Below are positions 43,745-51,908 of a stretch of DNA of 64,000 nt, one piece after another. Numbering within the stretch: position 1 is the first letter of the stretch; each line of letters begins with the position of its first letter. A program made the translations under genes and the position numbers. The DNA comes from a virus. The stretch covers positions 51,210-115,209 of IMG/VR virus record IMGVR_UViG_3300021961_005592, one strand, 5' to 3'. Below the pieces are notes generated by a model. It searched no databases, was not told where the DNA came from, and worked only from the letters and a program-made list of their open reading frames with translations.

Positions 43745-44724
43745 TGTGGATACCTCGCAGAAAGTGGTTCGGAGTAAAGAGCAGCATTATCTGCAATTCG
43801 CTGCATATCCCATTTAGCACAAAATTTCATAAGACGTAGACCAACTTGTGTCACTTCTTTAGGTTTTACATCTTGAATAGTTTGGGTAATCATTTCTTTT
43901 ATATCAGCAGGTTGTGCCGTTAAATCACATAGTGTTACATTTCTATTATAATCATCTAGTACACGATGTTCTGTACCATTATGGTCAGTCCACCGTTGTA
44001 ACATAAGATTGTTCCAGTTGTAACCTTTAGTATTCTTGTCAGCAAATGCTTCTTGTAAGCCAACTTTATTTTTAGTACCTTTAATTCGAACACCCGGATA
44101 AGCAGAGAAAACATTATCACTAGTGTCACCCCGCATACACTTTTCAAATAACAACCATTGAGGATCGGGCGCTGTCTTAACTTCTTTAGTTTTCTTATCT
44201 ACAACGGGTTTTCCCTTGTCATCAAAGTAACCTTCGTGCGTAATTGTAACGTTTTGTATACCATTGTACTGTCGTACATTAGGTGCAATAAGTTGTGCAA
44301 AGTCACCATCTGTTGAAATAATAACATGATCGTCGTTTGGATGATTTTGAATCCAACCTGCAATTAAGTCATCTGCTTCTAGTTGCGGATGACGAATAAT
44401 AGTACAGTTAGTCTTGGTATCAATAAATTCTTTAAACTCGTCAAAGATTTCCCAAAACACTTTGTCTTCTTCTGCTTCTCGTGGACTTAGTGCATCACGA
44501 GCATCTTGCCTATTGCGTTTGTAAGGCTCGTAGTAGTCCTTGCGCCAGCTACGACCTTCTAAGCAAAAAACAACATGATCTGCATTAAAGTCTTGCCAAG
44601 CTTTTTTAATACTGTTAAGTGTGATGTGTAACGCCATACCTACTTTTGTGTCGATATCGCCACGTACTACGTGACGAGCCCTAAAAAAGGTATTTGCTGT
44701 ATCAACTAAAACGTATGTAGTCAT
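43741..44724 (-). CDS. rnh: T4 RNase H-like 5'-3' exonuclease
   Basis: A 327-residue FEN-type nuclease. YVLVDTANTFFRAR supplies the first metal Asp, FCLEGRSWRKDYYEPYKRNR the helical arch region, EADDLIAGW and STDGDFAQL the acidic metal ligands, and MRGDTSDNV the H2TH-type region. In T4 the equivalent removes RNA primers and flaps. Size and order fit. It has a sigma70-like promoter upstream inside the preceding small gene. Confidence 0.85.
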   Translation of the reverse strand: MTTYVLVDTANTFFRARHVVRGDIDTKVGMALHITLNSIKKAWQDFNADHVVFCLEGRSWRKDYYEPYKRNRQDARDALSPREAEEDKVFWEIFDEFKEFIDTKTNCTIIRHPQLEADDLIAGWIQNHPNDDHVIISTDGDFAQLIAPNVRQYNGIQNVTITHEGYFDDKGKPVVDKKTKEVKTAPDPQWLLFEKCMRGDTSDNVFSAYPGVRIKGTKNKVGLQEAFADKNTKGYNWNNLMLQRWTDHNGTEHRVLDDYNRNVTLCDLTAQPADIKEMITQTIQDVKPKEVTQVGLRLMKFCAKWDMQRIADNAALYSEPLSARYPQ

Positions 44725-44927
44725 TAAAAAGCCTCTTTAAATCCATCATTGTTAATAGCATTATAGTATATTTCTGCACCCTTGTCAAGAGTTGTTTTGA
44801 TGGTCTGAACATACTCATATTGGTGATAATAATCAATTATAACTTTGTTAAGCTTACGAACGACTTGAAAGGCCATTGTGTCTTTCTCGTCGTTTTGTAA
44901 AACCATATTTTTAGCTTGCTTTTTCAT
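44724..44927 (-). CDS. Small hypothetical protein
   Basis: A 67-residue helical, basic protein (VVRKLNKVIIDYYHQYEYVQTI in part). It shares an ATGA-type overlap with the gene before it and abuts the RNase H gene. The sigma70-like promoter for RNase H lies in its end. No family known. Confidence 0.6.
   Translation of the reverse strand: MKKQAKNMVLQNDEKDTMAFQVVRKLNKVIIDYYHQYEYVQTIKTTLDKGAEIYYNAINNDGFKEAF
44760..44788 (-). promoter_or_regulatory. Sigma70-like promoter for RNase H
   Basis: TTGACA (44788-44783) and TATAAT (44765-44760) with a 17-bp spacer, both at full consensus on the minus strand, 35 nt before the RNase H gene. Confidence 0.7.
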
Positions 44928-45349
44928 GAAACTGAGCTTTTACCCTTACTAATTGGAACCACATTGATATATCCTGCTCCTCTAGAAGTATCCAGTCCTT
45001 CATCTTGAAGCATATTGTACACAATGTCTCGAAACCAACGATCAACAATTTCCTCATCAAGATCTCCTTCTTCGCCATATCCTGCTCTCCTTAATTCCAA
45101 TATAAAAGGATCATTCCAGTCTAGTTCAAAGAATCCGTTTCTAACGTTATCTTGATTAACTTTAACATCCAACACAGCTACCCAAGGTTCACCCCTTTTA
45201 GTTGCGTATGCTTTTGGATCTTTCTTTTTAAGAAGTTCCATTTCTGCTTGTTCAATACGTTTACGTTCAGTTTCTGCAGATTCACGTTCTTCTGCAAGAC
45301 GTTGTTCTTCTGCTTCGATGCCTGTTATACGTTTTAGCCAATTTTTCAT
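44924..45349 (-). CDS. Hypothetical phage protein
   Basis: A 141-residue protein. The first 45 residues are a charged coiled coil (EEQRLAEERESAETERKRIE), then a compact domain with GEPWVAVLDVKVN and NGFFELDWNDPFILELRRAGY, and a RWFRDIVYNML helix. The second part looks like a conserved marine T4-like phage protein, but no function is known to me. Starts 55 nt after queE. Confidence 0.68.
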   Translation of the reverse strand: MKNWLKRITGIEAEEQRLAEERESAETERKRIEQAEMELLKKKDPKAYATKRGEPWVAVLDVKVNQDNVRNGFFELDWNDPFILELRRAGYGEEGDLDEEIVDRWFRDIVYNMLQDEGLDTSRGAGYINVVPISKGKSSVS

Positions 45350-45403
45350 TGATATCTCCTTACACGTTCAACTAAATCCTCGTCTGGTTGAACGGTTTCT
45401 TGT

Positions 45404-46276
45404 TTAGGTACCCCAGGCGTTTCCAAAGATGTCGACATGTAGGCGGGGCGTATATCTCCATCCTCGCTCCATTGCGAGGTTTGCAACCCGCTTGGTGTTT
45501 TCGTGGTAGAGTCCGTCTTTCCCACCAACCGGCATAACAAAGACCGTACACTCGATCCCAGCCGCTCTATACTCTGATACTGCTCTTCCAACCTCATCCA
45601 CGTCCACATCATCACTAACCACAAACTTGAGATAAAGGTCGCTATTAGGAATATCGTAGTAAGACCGAACAATGCTAGGCTTAATAGCATCATTCCAAGA
45701 CTCTCCCGAAACGGAAAGTTTCGGTGAACAGGAAAAGGTGAATCGTATAGCTCTCTGACTTTCGAGGTAATCTCGAAACTCTCCTTTGAGCTCTTGCGTA
45801 GAATTTGTCTCAAAAGTGACATTTTTTAAATCTCCCATGCGTGGATGTGTTAATAAATCTTTCCAGAATCTCTGCCATCCTAGCAAAGGTTCGCCACCAG
45901 TAATAACTAAATGGACGTCTTGTCCATTGTCCATTGTCCATTTGCCTTCTGGTGTTAGTGACAACAAATGGTCAATTACTTCTTCTACAGTTCTATCCAT
46001 CATATATTTTTTAAACTCTGGATAGATACTTGCGTAAGTATCACAACCTGTACCAATAATAGGAAGGTCGTTAAATTTTTCAATAGTGTTTAGTTTACCG
46101 CTGTCAAGCAAATCTTTAACTTCTGCATTGTATTTGCCAGTTACAGTACCTCTAGGCAAACCAAAGTTCATACAACGGAAGTTACACCCAAAGGTACGTA
46201 GAAACACACTAGGTGCTCCTACAAACTTGCCTTCGCCTTGCACACTATAAAATGCTTCTGAATATCTTAACTTCAT
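45404..46276 (-). CDS. queE: 7-carboxy-7-deazaguanine synthase (QueE)
   Basis: A 290-residue radical SAM enzyme. YSVQGEGKFVGAPSVFLRTFGCNFRC (shown in part) is the typical QueE start, HLVITGGEPLLGW the SAM motif, and the end RLHVDIFGNAWGT is typical. The cluster Cys are at 31, 35 and 78: the third, in GCDTYAS, is displaced by a 42-residue insertion instead of the usual C-x3-C-x2-C, a known kind of phage QueE variation. It converts carboxy-tetrahydropterin to CDG. An ATGA overlap links it to folE. Confidence 0.88.
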   Translation of the reverse strand: MKLRYSEAFYSVQGEGKFVGAPSVFLRTFGCNFRCMNFGLPRGTVTGKYNAEVKDLLDSGKLNTIEKFNDLPIIGTGCDTYASIYPEFKKYMMDRTVEEVIDHLLSLTPEGKWTMDNGQDVHLVITGGEPLLGWQRFWKDLLTHPRMGDLKNVTFETNSTQELKGEFRDYLESQRAIRFTFSCSPKLSVSGESWNDAIKPSIVRSYYDIPNSDLYLKFVVSDDVDVDEVGRAVSEYRAAGIECTVFVMPVGGKDGLYHENTKRVANLAMERGWRYTPRLHVDIFGNAWGT

Positions 46277-46962
46277 CGTGGTGCAAACTCCTGTTGTAAT
46301 TTAATGTTGTCAAAGAACTCTTTCTTTGTACCTGGGTCATCCTTGAACGCACCTTTTAGTACTGTGGTCTGTGTAAGCGAACTATGCGCCATAATGCCGC
46401 GATTCTCACAACAACCATGTGTTGCTTGTACATATACACCTAAATGTTTTGCATTAGTTGCTAGTCGAATCTGCTTTGCAATTTCATTTGCAAGTTCTTC
46501 TTGCAGTGTACCGCGTCTAGCACACCATTGTGCAATACGTGTGTACTTAGATAGACCAATAAGTTTTTCTGCGGCAATAATACCAATGTATGCTACACCT
46601 GTAACAGGCTGGTGATGATGGGAACACATGCTCTTTAGTTCTGAACGAACTACTAGCATACCTTCATAACGTTCATCGCTGTCGTTTGGGAATGCTGTTG
46701 CACTAGGAATAGGATCATAACGTCCTGCCATAATCTCATTAAAGTACATTTTAGCAAGTCGTTTTGCAGTACCTTTAGAGTTTGGATCGTTATGGCGATC
46801 AATAACAAGTGCATCTAGCACATTTTCAAATGCTTCTGTTGCTTCTTTGATTAGTTCTTCTTTGTCGCCCTTTTGTAGGATTTTTGAAATATTGTCGCCA
46901 GCCCAATAACGAATGCCAGCTTCTTCTAGTTTACACCTAATTTGTAATGATTTGCTCATCAA
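46273..46962 (-). CDS. folE: GTP cyclohydrolase I (FolE)
   Basis: A 229-residue protein with all key parts: DPNSKGTAKRLAKMY, SELKSMCSHHHQPVTG with the zinc Cys and His, GLSKYTRIAQWCARR, and ATHGCCENRGIMAHSSL with the second zinc Cys. It opens GTP to dihydroneopterin triphosphate, the first step of both folate and 7-deazaguanine synthesis. With queE downstream and queD/dpdA nearby, supply of the DNA base modification is the likely role. Its promoter carries a palindromic operator candidate. Confidence 0.92.
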   Translation of the reverse strand: MMSKSLQIRCKLEEAGIRYWAGDNISKILQKGDKEELIKEATEAFENVLDALVIDRHNDPNSKGTAKRLAKMYFNEIMAGRYDPIPSATAFPNDSDERYEGMLVVRSELKSMCSHHHQPVTGVAYIGIIAAEKLIGLSKYTRIAQWCARRGTLQEELANEIAKQIRLATNAKHLGVYVQATHGCCENRGIMAHSSLTQTTVLKGAFKDDPGTKKEFFDNIKLQQEFAPR

Positions 46963-47002
46963 TGTTTTTCTCCGATGTTAAGGCAGTGGATTGCCATGTT
47001 TA

Positions 47003-47057
47003 ATGGTACAATGTTTCTTTATAGTTACATTGTACCATATATTTAGGTTTTTGTCAA
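47003..47057 (-). promoter_or_regulatory. folE promoter with 12-bp palindrome
   Basis: TTGACA (47057-47052), 17-bp spacer and TACAAT (47034-47029) on the minus strand. A perfect 12-bp inverted repeat (ATGGTACAATGT 47003-47014, ACATTGTACCAT 47027-47038, 12-bp spacer) covers the -10 and the expected start site. One arm lies upstream of the transcript start, so it would act as DNA, as for a repressor. Confidence 0.65.
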
Positions 47058-47060
47058 GTA

Positions 47061-47678
47061 TTATTTGCTAATTTTATTTTTCAAATAAGATAGCAACACA
47101 CCGTATGCTGGTAGGAACACTACCAATCCTACGACCATCTTGGTAATGGTCTGGTTAAACGCAACGTCAGCTACCCAAGGTTGCGGATAGAATGCTGTGT
47201 AGAAAAATGCATAAGTGTCAATAAAGTTTGCCGCAATGGTTGAAATTGCTGGTGCTGCCCACCATGCTTCTGTAAATCTGTCACGAATGTGCTGGAATAC
47301 ATAAACATCAAGCATTGTGCCTACGCCGTATGCTACACCACTTGCTGCACCAATACGTAGTGCCTTTTCCATTGGAGCACCACCGCCCCATACAACCAAA
47401 ATACTTGCAACGATTGCAGGAATTACTGCTAACGCAACTACACGTCTGCCGGCTTCCTTTCCTAGCAAGCGAACAGTTAAGTCAGTAGCAACGACTACAA
47501 GAGGAAAAGTAAAAGCTGCTGCCGCTAGTGGAAACTCCCCAAAGAATGGTAAGTTAGCACCTGGAAACAGATTAAACTTAAATTGTACTAGATAATTGCT
47601 AATAGCAATAACTAGCGTATGTAGTATAACAAGATTGCGAATAAGCGTCTTGTCAACTCCCGATAAAATATTAGACAT
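47061..47678 (-). CDS. yhhQ: YhhQ-type queuosine precursor transporter
   Basis: A 205-residue membrane protein with about six hydrophobic helices. Family signs are the ILHTLVIAISNYLVQFKF start, PLVVVATDLTVRLLGKEAGRRV (the conserved D-x-x-x-x-x-x-G segment), GGGAPMEKALRIGAASGVAYG, and NFIDTYAFFYTAF near the C-terminus. The family imports preQ0/preQ1. In this phage it would add salvaged precursor to the 7-deazaguanine pool used by DpdA. Confidence 0.85.
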   Translation of the reverse strand: MSNILSGVDKTLIRNLVILHTLVIAISNYLVQFKFNLFPGANLPFFGEFPLAAAAFTFPLVVVATDLTVRLLGKEAGRRVVALAVIPAIVASILVVWGGGAPMEKALRIGAASGVAYGVGTMLDVYVFQHIRDRFTEAWWAAPAISTIAANFIDTYAFFYTAFYPQPWVADVAFNQTITKMVVGLVVFLPAYGVLLSYLKNKISK

Positions 47679-48036
47679 TTGTTATTTCCTTTCTATAATT
47701 TCCCTTCTCGGGTATTACGTGTCTAACGCCACCTCGCGGATCTTCCATATCTCCTTGTCTGCGAGGAATTAAGTGTACATGGGCATACATGACAGTTTGT
47801 CCTGCTGCCTCACCTACATTCTGACCGATATTGAACGCATCACAATAACCACGTTCAACCCAGTCATAGCCCCACTTGTAAGCAGCTTCCCAGCATTTTA
47901 CCATGTGTTGCCAATCTTCAACCTTTGGTACAAAAAGAACATGTCCTTCTGTAACAGGAAATCCGTCTTTGTAGACGGTAAAATCCTTAGTGTCTATTAA
48001 AACATCCGTCCACGGTATATCTTTAAATTCCATCAT
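47671..48036 (-). CDS. HIT-family protein
   Basis: A 121-residue protein from the ATG at 48036 (ATGA overlap with the phosphoribosyltransferase gene). FTVYKDGFPVTEGHVLFVPK and the catalytic-type MYAHVHLIPRR near residue 92 follow the HIT pattern H-x-H-x-H, with the first His replaced by Tyr-Ala and the second and third positions HVH present. HIT enzymes hydrolyse nucleoside phosphates or adenylates. Role in the phage unclear. Confidence 0.7.
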   Translation of the reverse strand: MMEFKDIPWTDVLIDTKDFTVYKDGFPVTEGHVLFVPKVEDWQHMVKCWEAAYKWGYDWVERGYCDAFNIGQNVGEAAGQTVMYAHVHLIPRRQGDMEDPRGGVRHVIPEKGNYRKEITNV

Positions 48037-48590
48037 TGCCCAACCACTTCCCAAGGATACACTAGCCAAACATCTTCTTCTGCTTTGTTTACTTCGTGTG
48101 CATGATACCGAACACCTTCAAACGAACTAGATAGATTTTCTGTTAGTACGGCAAAACGAACATTTTCTCTCCATACACTAGCCCAGCCATGTTCTTCTTT
48201 AGGTAAACAACTGCTTTGCCAATCTTCTTTGATCCAATTAAATGTTGCACCTGTGTCGTTGATATCATCCACAATAAGAATATTTTTACGTTTGTTATTA
48301 TCCCAACGGCATTTGTATGTGGCTTGTTCCTCTAGAGGAACATAACCAAACGCATCTTCTGCCATCCAACAATTGCTTTCGCAATCACCTTCTTTGTCAT
48401 CACGCAAACTAACCTTTAGTGCTTCACCTCTAACACCTAGCATATTACAAAGGATAGTAGCGGGAACATTTCCGCCTTTGGTAATACCTACAATATAGTC
48501 AGGACGCCAGTTGTCAGCATACATTTGTAGAGCAATGTTTACGCACATCTTTTCTACATCTTGCCAACTATAATGATGTTTCTTAATCAT
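48033..48590 (-). CDS. Phosphoribosyltransferase-like protein
   Basis: A 185-residue type I PRTase-like protein. YIVGITKGGNVPATILCNML (about 32-50) is the N-terminal phosphate loop region, and RKNILIVDDINDTGATF (about 101-117) is the PRPP-binding motif. A similar gene is often hypoxanthine/xanthine PRTase. Beside the 7-deazaguanine genes it might salvage a purine, but the base is not known. Confidence 0.78.
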   Translation of the reverse strand: MIKKHHYSWQDVEKMCVNIALQMYADNWRPDYIVGITKGGNVPATILCNMLGVRGEALKVSLRDDKEGDCESNCWMAEDAFGYVPLEEQATYKCRWDNNKRKNILIVDDINDTGATFNWIKEDWQSSCLPKEEHGWASVWRENVRFAVLTENLSSSFEGVRYHAHEVNKAEEDVWLVYPWEVVGQ

Positions 48591-48874
48591 TTCATCATCT
48601 CCAGTGTAGCAATTTTAGCAATCTTTTCACCAAAGTCGTCATCTTTAGTAATGATATAGGTTTGTGTGTTACTGCGATCCTTTTGACGATCGTAACTGCG
48701 AAACTCTACAACACGCCCGCCTACAGCACTAAACACACGGAAGTTTAGAATAGGTTCAGCATCGCATACCTGTGCCTCTACATCACGACTGGCGACCAGT
48801 ACCTCGCGAGTAGACTTGACATTGTCCCAATCCTCACGAACCCACTTAATTACTAATTTCTTAAACCAATTCAT
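48587..48874 (-). CDS. Hypothetical protein
   Basis: A 95-residue protein (NWFKKLVIKWVREDW at the start, a C-terminal THE-like D-D-D-F-G-E-K-I-A-K-I helix). Small, charged, without recognised domain. ATGA overlaps on both sides put it in the PRTase unit. Confidence 0.62.
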   Translation of the reverse strand: MNWFKKLVIKWVREDWDNVKSTREVLVASRDVEAQVCDAEPILNFRVFSAVGGRVVEFRSYDRQKDRSNTQTYIITKDDDFGEKIAKIATLEMMK

Positions 48875-49230
48875 GCTGACTCCTTAATCAAATCAAATGT
48901 TTTATACTTTTCTAGCTGAAGCCTATACTCGTCTGCTAGTTGCTTTAGTTTAGGATACTTTGCTTCCATATCCACGTCACGTCTTAATAATAACAGAACA
49001 TCACGTATTTCGTCAAGTTCTGCCATTACATCTCTGCCATTTACTAATAACGGCGTATTAATTTTGGTTACGCTAGAACTAATGTCAACAGCACTAATAC
49101 CATTAGAACCACTAGCAAACACGTAATTACTATTAACTACACTACCTACTGTTAAACCTGGTCCTGGTGCAGGCGTTGGTGTTGCAGCACCAAAGCCACT
49201 ACCACCATAAACGTTAGTGTTCGAGCTCAT
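48871..49230 (-). CDS. Hypothetical virion-type protein, paralogue of 49641-50099
   Basis: A 119-residue protein with a Gly/Pro-rich N-terminus, a beta-type middle (NGISAVDISSSVTKINTPLL), and a helical end V-N-G-R-D-V-M-A-E-L-D-E-I...YPKLKQLADEYRLQLEKY. The last part has the same order as in 49641-50099 (beta block, D-N-F/D-E-I helix, Y-P-x-L helix). A small virion or internal protein is plausible; function unknown. Confidence 0.62.
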   Translation of the reverse strand: MSSNTNVYGGSGFGAATPTPAPGPGLTVGSVVNSNYVFASGSNGISAVDISSSVTKINTPLLVNGRDVMAELDEIRDVLLLLRRDVDMEAKYPKLKQLADEYRLQLEKYKTFDLIKESA

Positions 49231-49660
49231 ATTTCTCTCTCAAATACTGTTCGTTCTGTACCCACTCGCCGTTGCGAATGAATCCCCACTCTCTAGTCTT
49301 AGGTCCAGGTATAAAGAGTGTCCAAGTGTCCACACCAGGCTCAAGCTCAATGCGGTGAAGACTGCTAGGACTACAGAATCTAAAGTGTCCAGGCTTTCTC
49401 CAAAACTTACCACTAGGAGTATGCTCCCAATAACCACCACGAAGAATAAGAGTAAAATAAGGCCAAGGGTGATCATGTAAATCATCTAAGTCTCCTTTGT
49501 GGAAGTTGTGTAAGAACACATTGAATGGAAACCATGTACGGTCTTTTAAAAAAAGATAATAGCGAGTTAGGTATGGTTCGTTAAATTCACGGTCCATAAT
49601 AACTCGCTTTCTATCAACTCGTTCTAGAAAGTTTAAAAATTTAGAACGGAATGTCGTCAT
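49214..49660 (-). CDS. Cupin-fold protein
   Basis: A 148-residue protein. FNVFLHNFHKGDLDDLHDHPWPYFTLILRGGYWEH (in parts) contains the cupin metal-binding H-x-H near 60, then PGHFRFCSPSSLHRIEL with the second His. The W/Y-rich surface and ending WGFIRNGEWVQ suggest a sugar or small-molecule ligand. It overlaps genes on both sides. Confidence 0.68.
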   Translation of the reverse strand: MTTFRSKFLNFLERVDRKRVIMDREFNEPYLTRYYLFLKDRTWFPFNVFLHNFHKGDLDDLHDHPWPYFTLILRGGYWEHTPSGKFWRKPGHFRFCSPSSLHRIELEPGVDTWTLFIPGPKTREWGFIRNGEWVQNEQYLREKYELEH

Positions 49661-50099
49661 CTAGTTCTCCTGATTTCTTTTTACCGTTGTAATCTTGCTC
49701 AACCATTTTATAAATGGTTTTAAATGTTTCGTATGCTTTTTCTAAACCCGGATACTCTTTACACATTTTTTCTAACTGAGTTATATCAGGCATAGTATTC
49801 TCAAACACTTTTTTCTCTAAGTTTTTATAAAAATTATCTAAATTAATAGTGTCGTTTCCTATGCTAATAGTATAGGAAGAATTGTCAAGTGTTATTGATG
49901 AAATACCACTGCTATCAACCCAATCGGTGTTATAGGTTGTTACTCCGTTAATGCCGTCACTGATAACAAAGGTACTGTCGTTCGTGCCAGTATACATTGT
50001 TTGAGCAGCATTAACTTCTCCGCTCAAATCTATCACAATATCATCGCCACTTAAACTGCTTACGATTATTGTATCTTCATCCTTTTTTGATTGTGTCAT
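49641..50099 (-). CDS. Hypothetical protein with SSB-like DDDIPF tail
   Basis: A 152-residue protein from ATG 50099. The first 90 residues are Ser/Asp/Thr-rich and beta-like; then a helical part (YPGLEKAYETFKTIYKMVEQ) similar to 48871-49230; and the last residues are GELDDDIPF. DDDIPF is exactly the C-terminal tip of bacterial SSB proteins, which recruits replication and repair enzymes. No OB fold is visible. The ending may be a mimic or a convergent phage tail. Confidence 0.65.
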   Translation of the reverse strand: MTQSKKDEDTIIVSSLSGDDIVIDLSGEVNAAQTMYTGTNDSTFVISDGINGVTTYNTDWVDSSGISSITLDNSSYTISIGNDTINLDNFYKNLEKKVFENTMPDITQLEKMCKEYPGLEKAYETFKTIYKMVEQDYNGKKKSGELDDDIPF

Positions 50100-51171
50100 A
50101 CAATGCAGTTCCATTAAAAAATTCTTTGTTTAATTTAATACGCTGTTTTTCCAACGATACTATAAAATCATCATAGTTATTCATATACTCGGTAATTTGC
50201 GCCATTAACTCGTTACGGTATTGCCTATAGCTAGAAAAGTCTTCAGTCCACTTACCAGGGTATTTAAATTCTGGCAGCGCCATCTCACCGTAGCTTAGAC
50301 GATCTGGAACCATCGGAATAGCATCTACTAGTACGCCTTCGTACCAACTAATGCCAAGTGTTTCTTGCAGGTTGGCACTAAACACTAACTTAGCTTCTCC
50401 TAGCAAATTGTGATATTCGTTTTTAGAGAGTGTGCGCTCTTGACAAATAACAAACTCATATTGTGGCATATGTTCTGCTAAATCACGAAAAATATCAACT
50501 TGCTTTTCTGGAGCAATACGATGTGGGAAAAGTATAAGATTACGCTTCTCCATACCTTTGTAGCTATCTAAGCTGTTCTTTAGATATTCCATAGGCCATC
50601 CTACTTGCTTAATACGAGGGTCGTTGCCTGTTATAGCGTCAGTCACGTCATCCTCGATCCAAGGATTATCGAGTTCAAATAATGTTCTTACAAACATTTC
50701 AATATGAAACTCGCTGGCAAAAAAGTTATGATCATATGTGTAGAACATGCTTTTTTCAGCATGTCTTACCCAAGGTTTATCGCCAATTAACCTCCCCAAG
50801 AAATCATGAGGATCATAACTGCCAGCATGCCAAAGACCACCGATTCTAATGTCCACACCCAGGAGCTCAGCCATGTAACGAAGCTGAATAACAGTTGGGT
50901 TCCACGCATCCGTATATAGGAAATAATCTCCATTTTTTATTGCGCCTTTACAAAACATTTCACCAATCTGTTCGAGCTGTTTGCTCTTATACACATTGGT
51001 GCCACCGAAATTGAGAAACGCCCCAGGCGTTGTAGCCTGAGGTGTTTCGCCTCCACTGATAACAATGACCTCAGTATTCGTAGCATGACGCAGTTGTTTG
51101 GGTAGATAATCCTTCCACTGTTTAGTGTAACGTGTATCTACTGCTTCAATGTCTACGATATAAATTGTCAT
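50077..51171 (-). CDS. GT-B type glycosyltransferase
   Basis: A 364-residue protein of group 1 glycosyltransferase type. The second half has LILFPHRIAPEKQVDIFRDL (the G/H-R-x-x-x-x-K donor loop, about 232-251) and VFSANLQETLGISWYEGVLVDAIPMVP (about 287-313) with the E-x(7)-E donor motif. The N-terminal half begins TIYIVDIEAVDTRYT. Its place within the DNA-modification genes raises the idea of a base-modifying glucosyltransferase as in T4, but a surface sugar target is equally possible. Confidence 0.72.
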   Translation of the reverse strand: MTIYIVDIEAVDTRYTKQWKDYLPKQLRHATNTEVIVISGGETPQATTPGAFLNFGGTNVYKSKQLEQIGEMFCKGAIKNGDYFLYTDAWNPTVIQLRYMAELLGVDIRIGGLWHAGSYDPHDFLGRLIGDKPWVRHAEKSMFYTYDHNFFASEFHIEMFVRTLFELDNPWIEDDVTDAITGNDPRIKQVGWPMEYLKNSLDSYKGMEKRNLILFPHRIAPEKQVDIFRDLAEHMPQYEFVICQERTLSKNEYHNLLGEAKLVFSANLQETLGISWYEGVLVDAIPMVPDRLSYGEMALPEFKYPGKWTEDFSSYRQYRNELMAQITEYMNNYDDFIVSLEKQRIKLNKEFFNGTALYDTIKKG

Positions 51172-51389
51172 CGTGTTACGTTCCTTTTATTAACAAAAGG
51201 TCTTGGTTTAAATCCACCTCGACGTTTAGCACGTATGTAATTACGATACTTCTCATAAGACTGCCAATTAGCGTCCTCTTTATTATAAAGAGCCTTTTCG
51301 TCGAATACCTTTCCTTCAAAGCGGCAATAATCGCGATATTCATCTAGATCATCAAACACTTTGCTGATTACTGGATTGGAGATAGACAT
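51168..51389 (-). CDS. Small hypothetical phage protein
   Basis: A 73-residue protein (KVFDDLDEYRDYCRFEGKVF, then a basic C-terminus YIRAKRRGGFKPR). It looks like a short conserved marine phage protein; the basic tail could bind nucleic acid. ATGA overlap with the glycosyltransferase gene. Confidence 0.65.
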   Translation of the reverse strand: MSISNPVISKVFDDLDEYRDYCRFEGKVFDEKALYNKEDANWQSYEKYRNYIRAKRRGGFKPRPFVNKRNVTR

Positions 51390-51404
51390 TTTTGTTTTCT
51401 TCCT

Positions 51405-51818
51405 TTAGATATGTTTAGGATAAAAAATTGAACAGCCATTTTCATTATCTTCAGCTACGCTGATCTCTACAAAGCGGCTGGGATACTTTGTAGAAATTTC
51501 TTTATACAAGTCGTCTGCGATCATTTCGCATGACTTGTGATTTAAATTGAGCACTTGACCGTTAGTCGAACCCTGCTCAGAATATAGTCTTTCCATCCAT
51601 CGTTTGAACTGGATGAACTCGATGTCTCTATCATTGTGGAACACTTCGATGCGCACTCGGAAATGGAAAATATGACGATGAGGAACACTAAGGAAGCTTA
51701 CGTCATCCCAATCTCCTGTTGCTAGTTTAGGGTCTTTGTCAGCACCTGGATACATGTGTACACCTTCTTTAGTAAAGGTGACCCAAATACTACGTTGTGC
51801 ATTTTCTAGTTTGTCCAT
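51405..51818 (-). CDS. queD: 6-carboxytetrahydropterin synthase-like (QueD)
   Basis: A 137-residue T-fold protein from ATG 51818; a longer start at 51872 would sit at the predicted transcription start and is less likely. FLSVPHRHIFHFRVRIEV supplies the zinc His pair, DIEFIQFKRWMERLY matches the D-F-x-x-L helix, LNHKSCEMIADDLY the T-x-E-x-x-A region and EISVAEDNENGCSIFY the glutamate-bearing last strand. It would convert dihydroneopterin triphosphate to CPH4. The exact catalytic Cys is not obvious, as in several phage forms. Confidence 0.78.
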   Translation of the reverse strand: MDKLENAQRSIWVTFTKEGVHMYPGADKDPKLATGDWDDVSFLSVPHRHIFHFRVRIEVFHNDRDIEFIQFKRWMERLYSEQGSTNGQVLNLNHKSCEMIADDLYKEISTKYPSRFVEISVAEDNENGCSIFYPKHI

Positions 51819-51879
51819 AATTTTATCTTCTTTCATTCTACGTAATATGTAATCGTGGTAGCTTTCGCGCATTGTTTAC

Positions 51880-51908
51880 AGTATACTTTCATTTAAGTAT
51901 TTTGTCAA
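51880..51908 (-). promoter_or_regulatory. Sigma70-like promoter for queD
   Basis: TTGACA (51908-51903) and TATACT (51885-51880) with a 17-bp spacer on the minus strand, in the end of the preceding gene. The expected start near 51873 leaves a leader only if queD begins at 51818 or 51833. Confidence 0.68.

Noticed and set aside
45346-45822. A 158-residue frame on the minus strand with a hydrophobic stretch, overlapping queE and ending with a 4-nt overlap to the next gene.
   Set aside because: The region is the conserved end of queE (VFVMPVGGKDG to DIFGNAWGT) in another frame. The hydrophobic part is explained by that frame shift. Only the last 19 codons lie outside queE.
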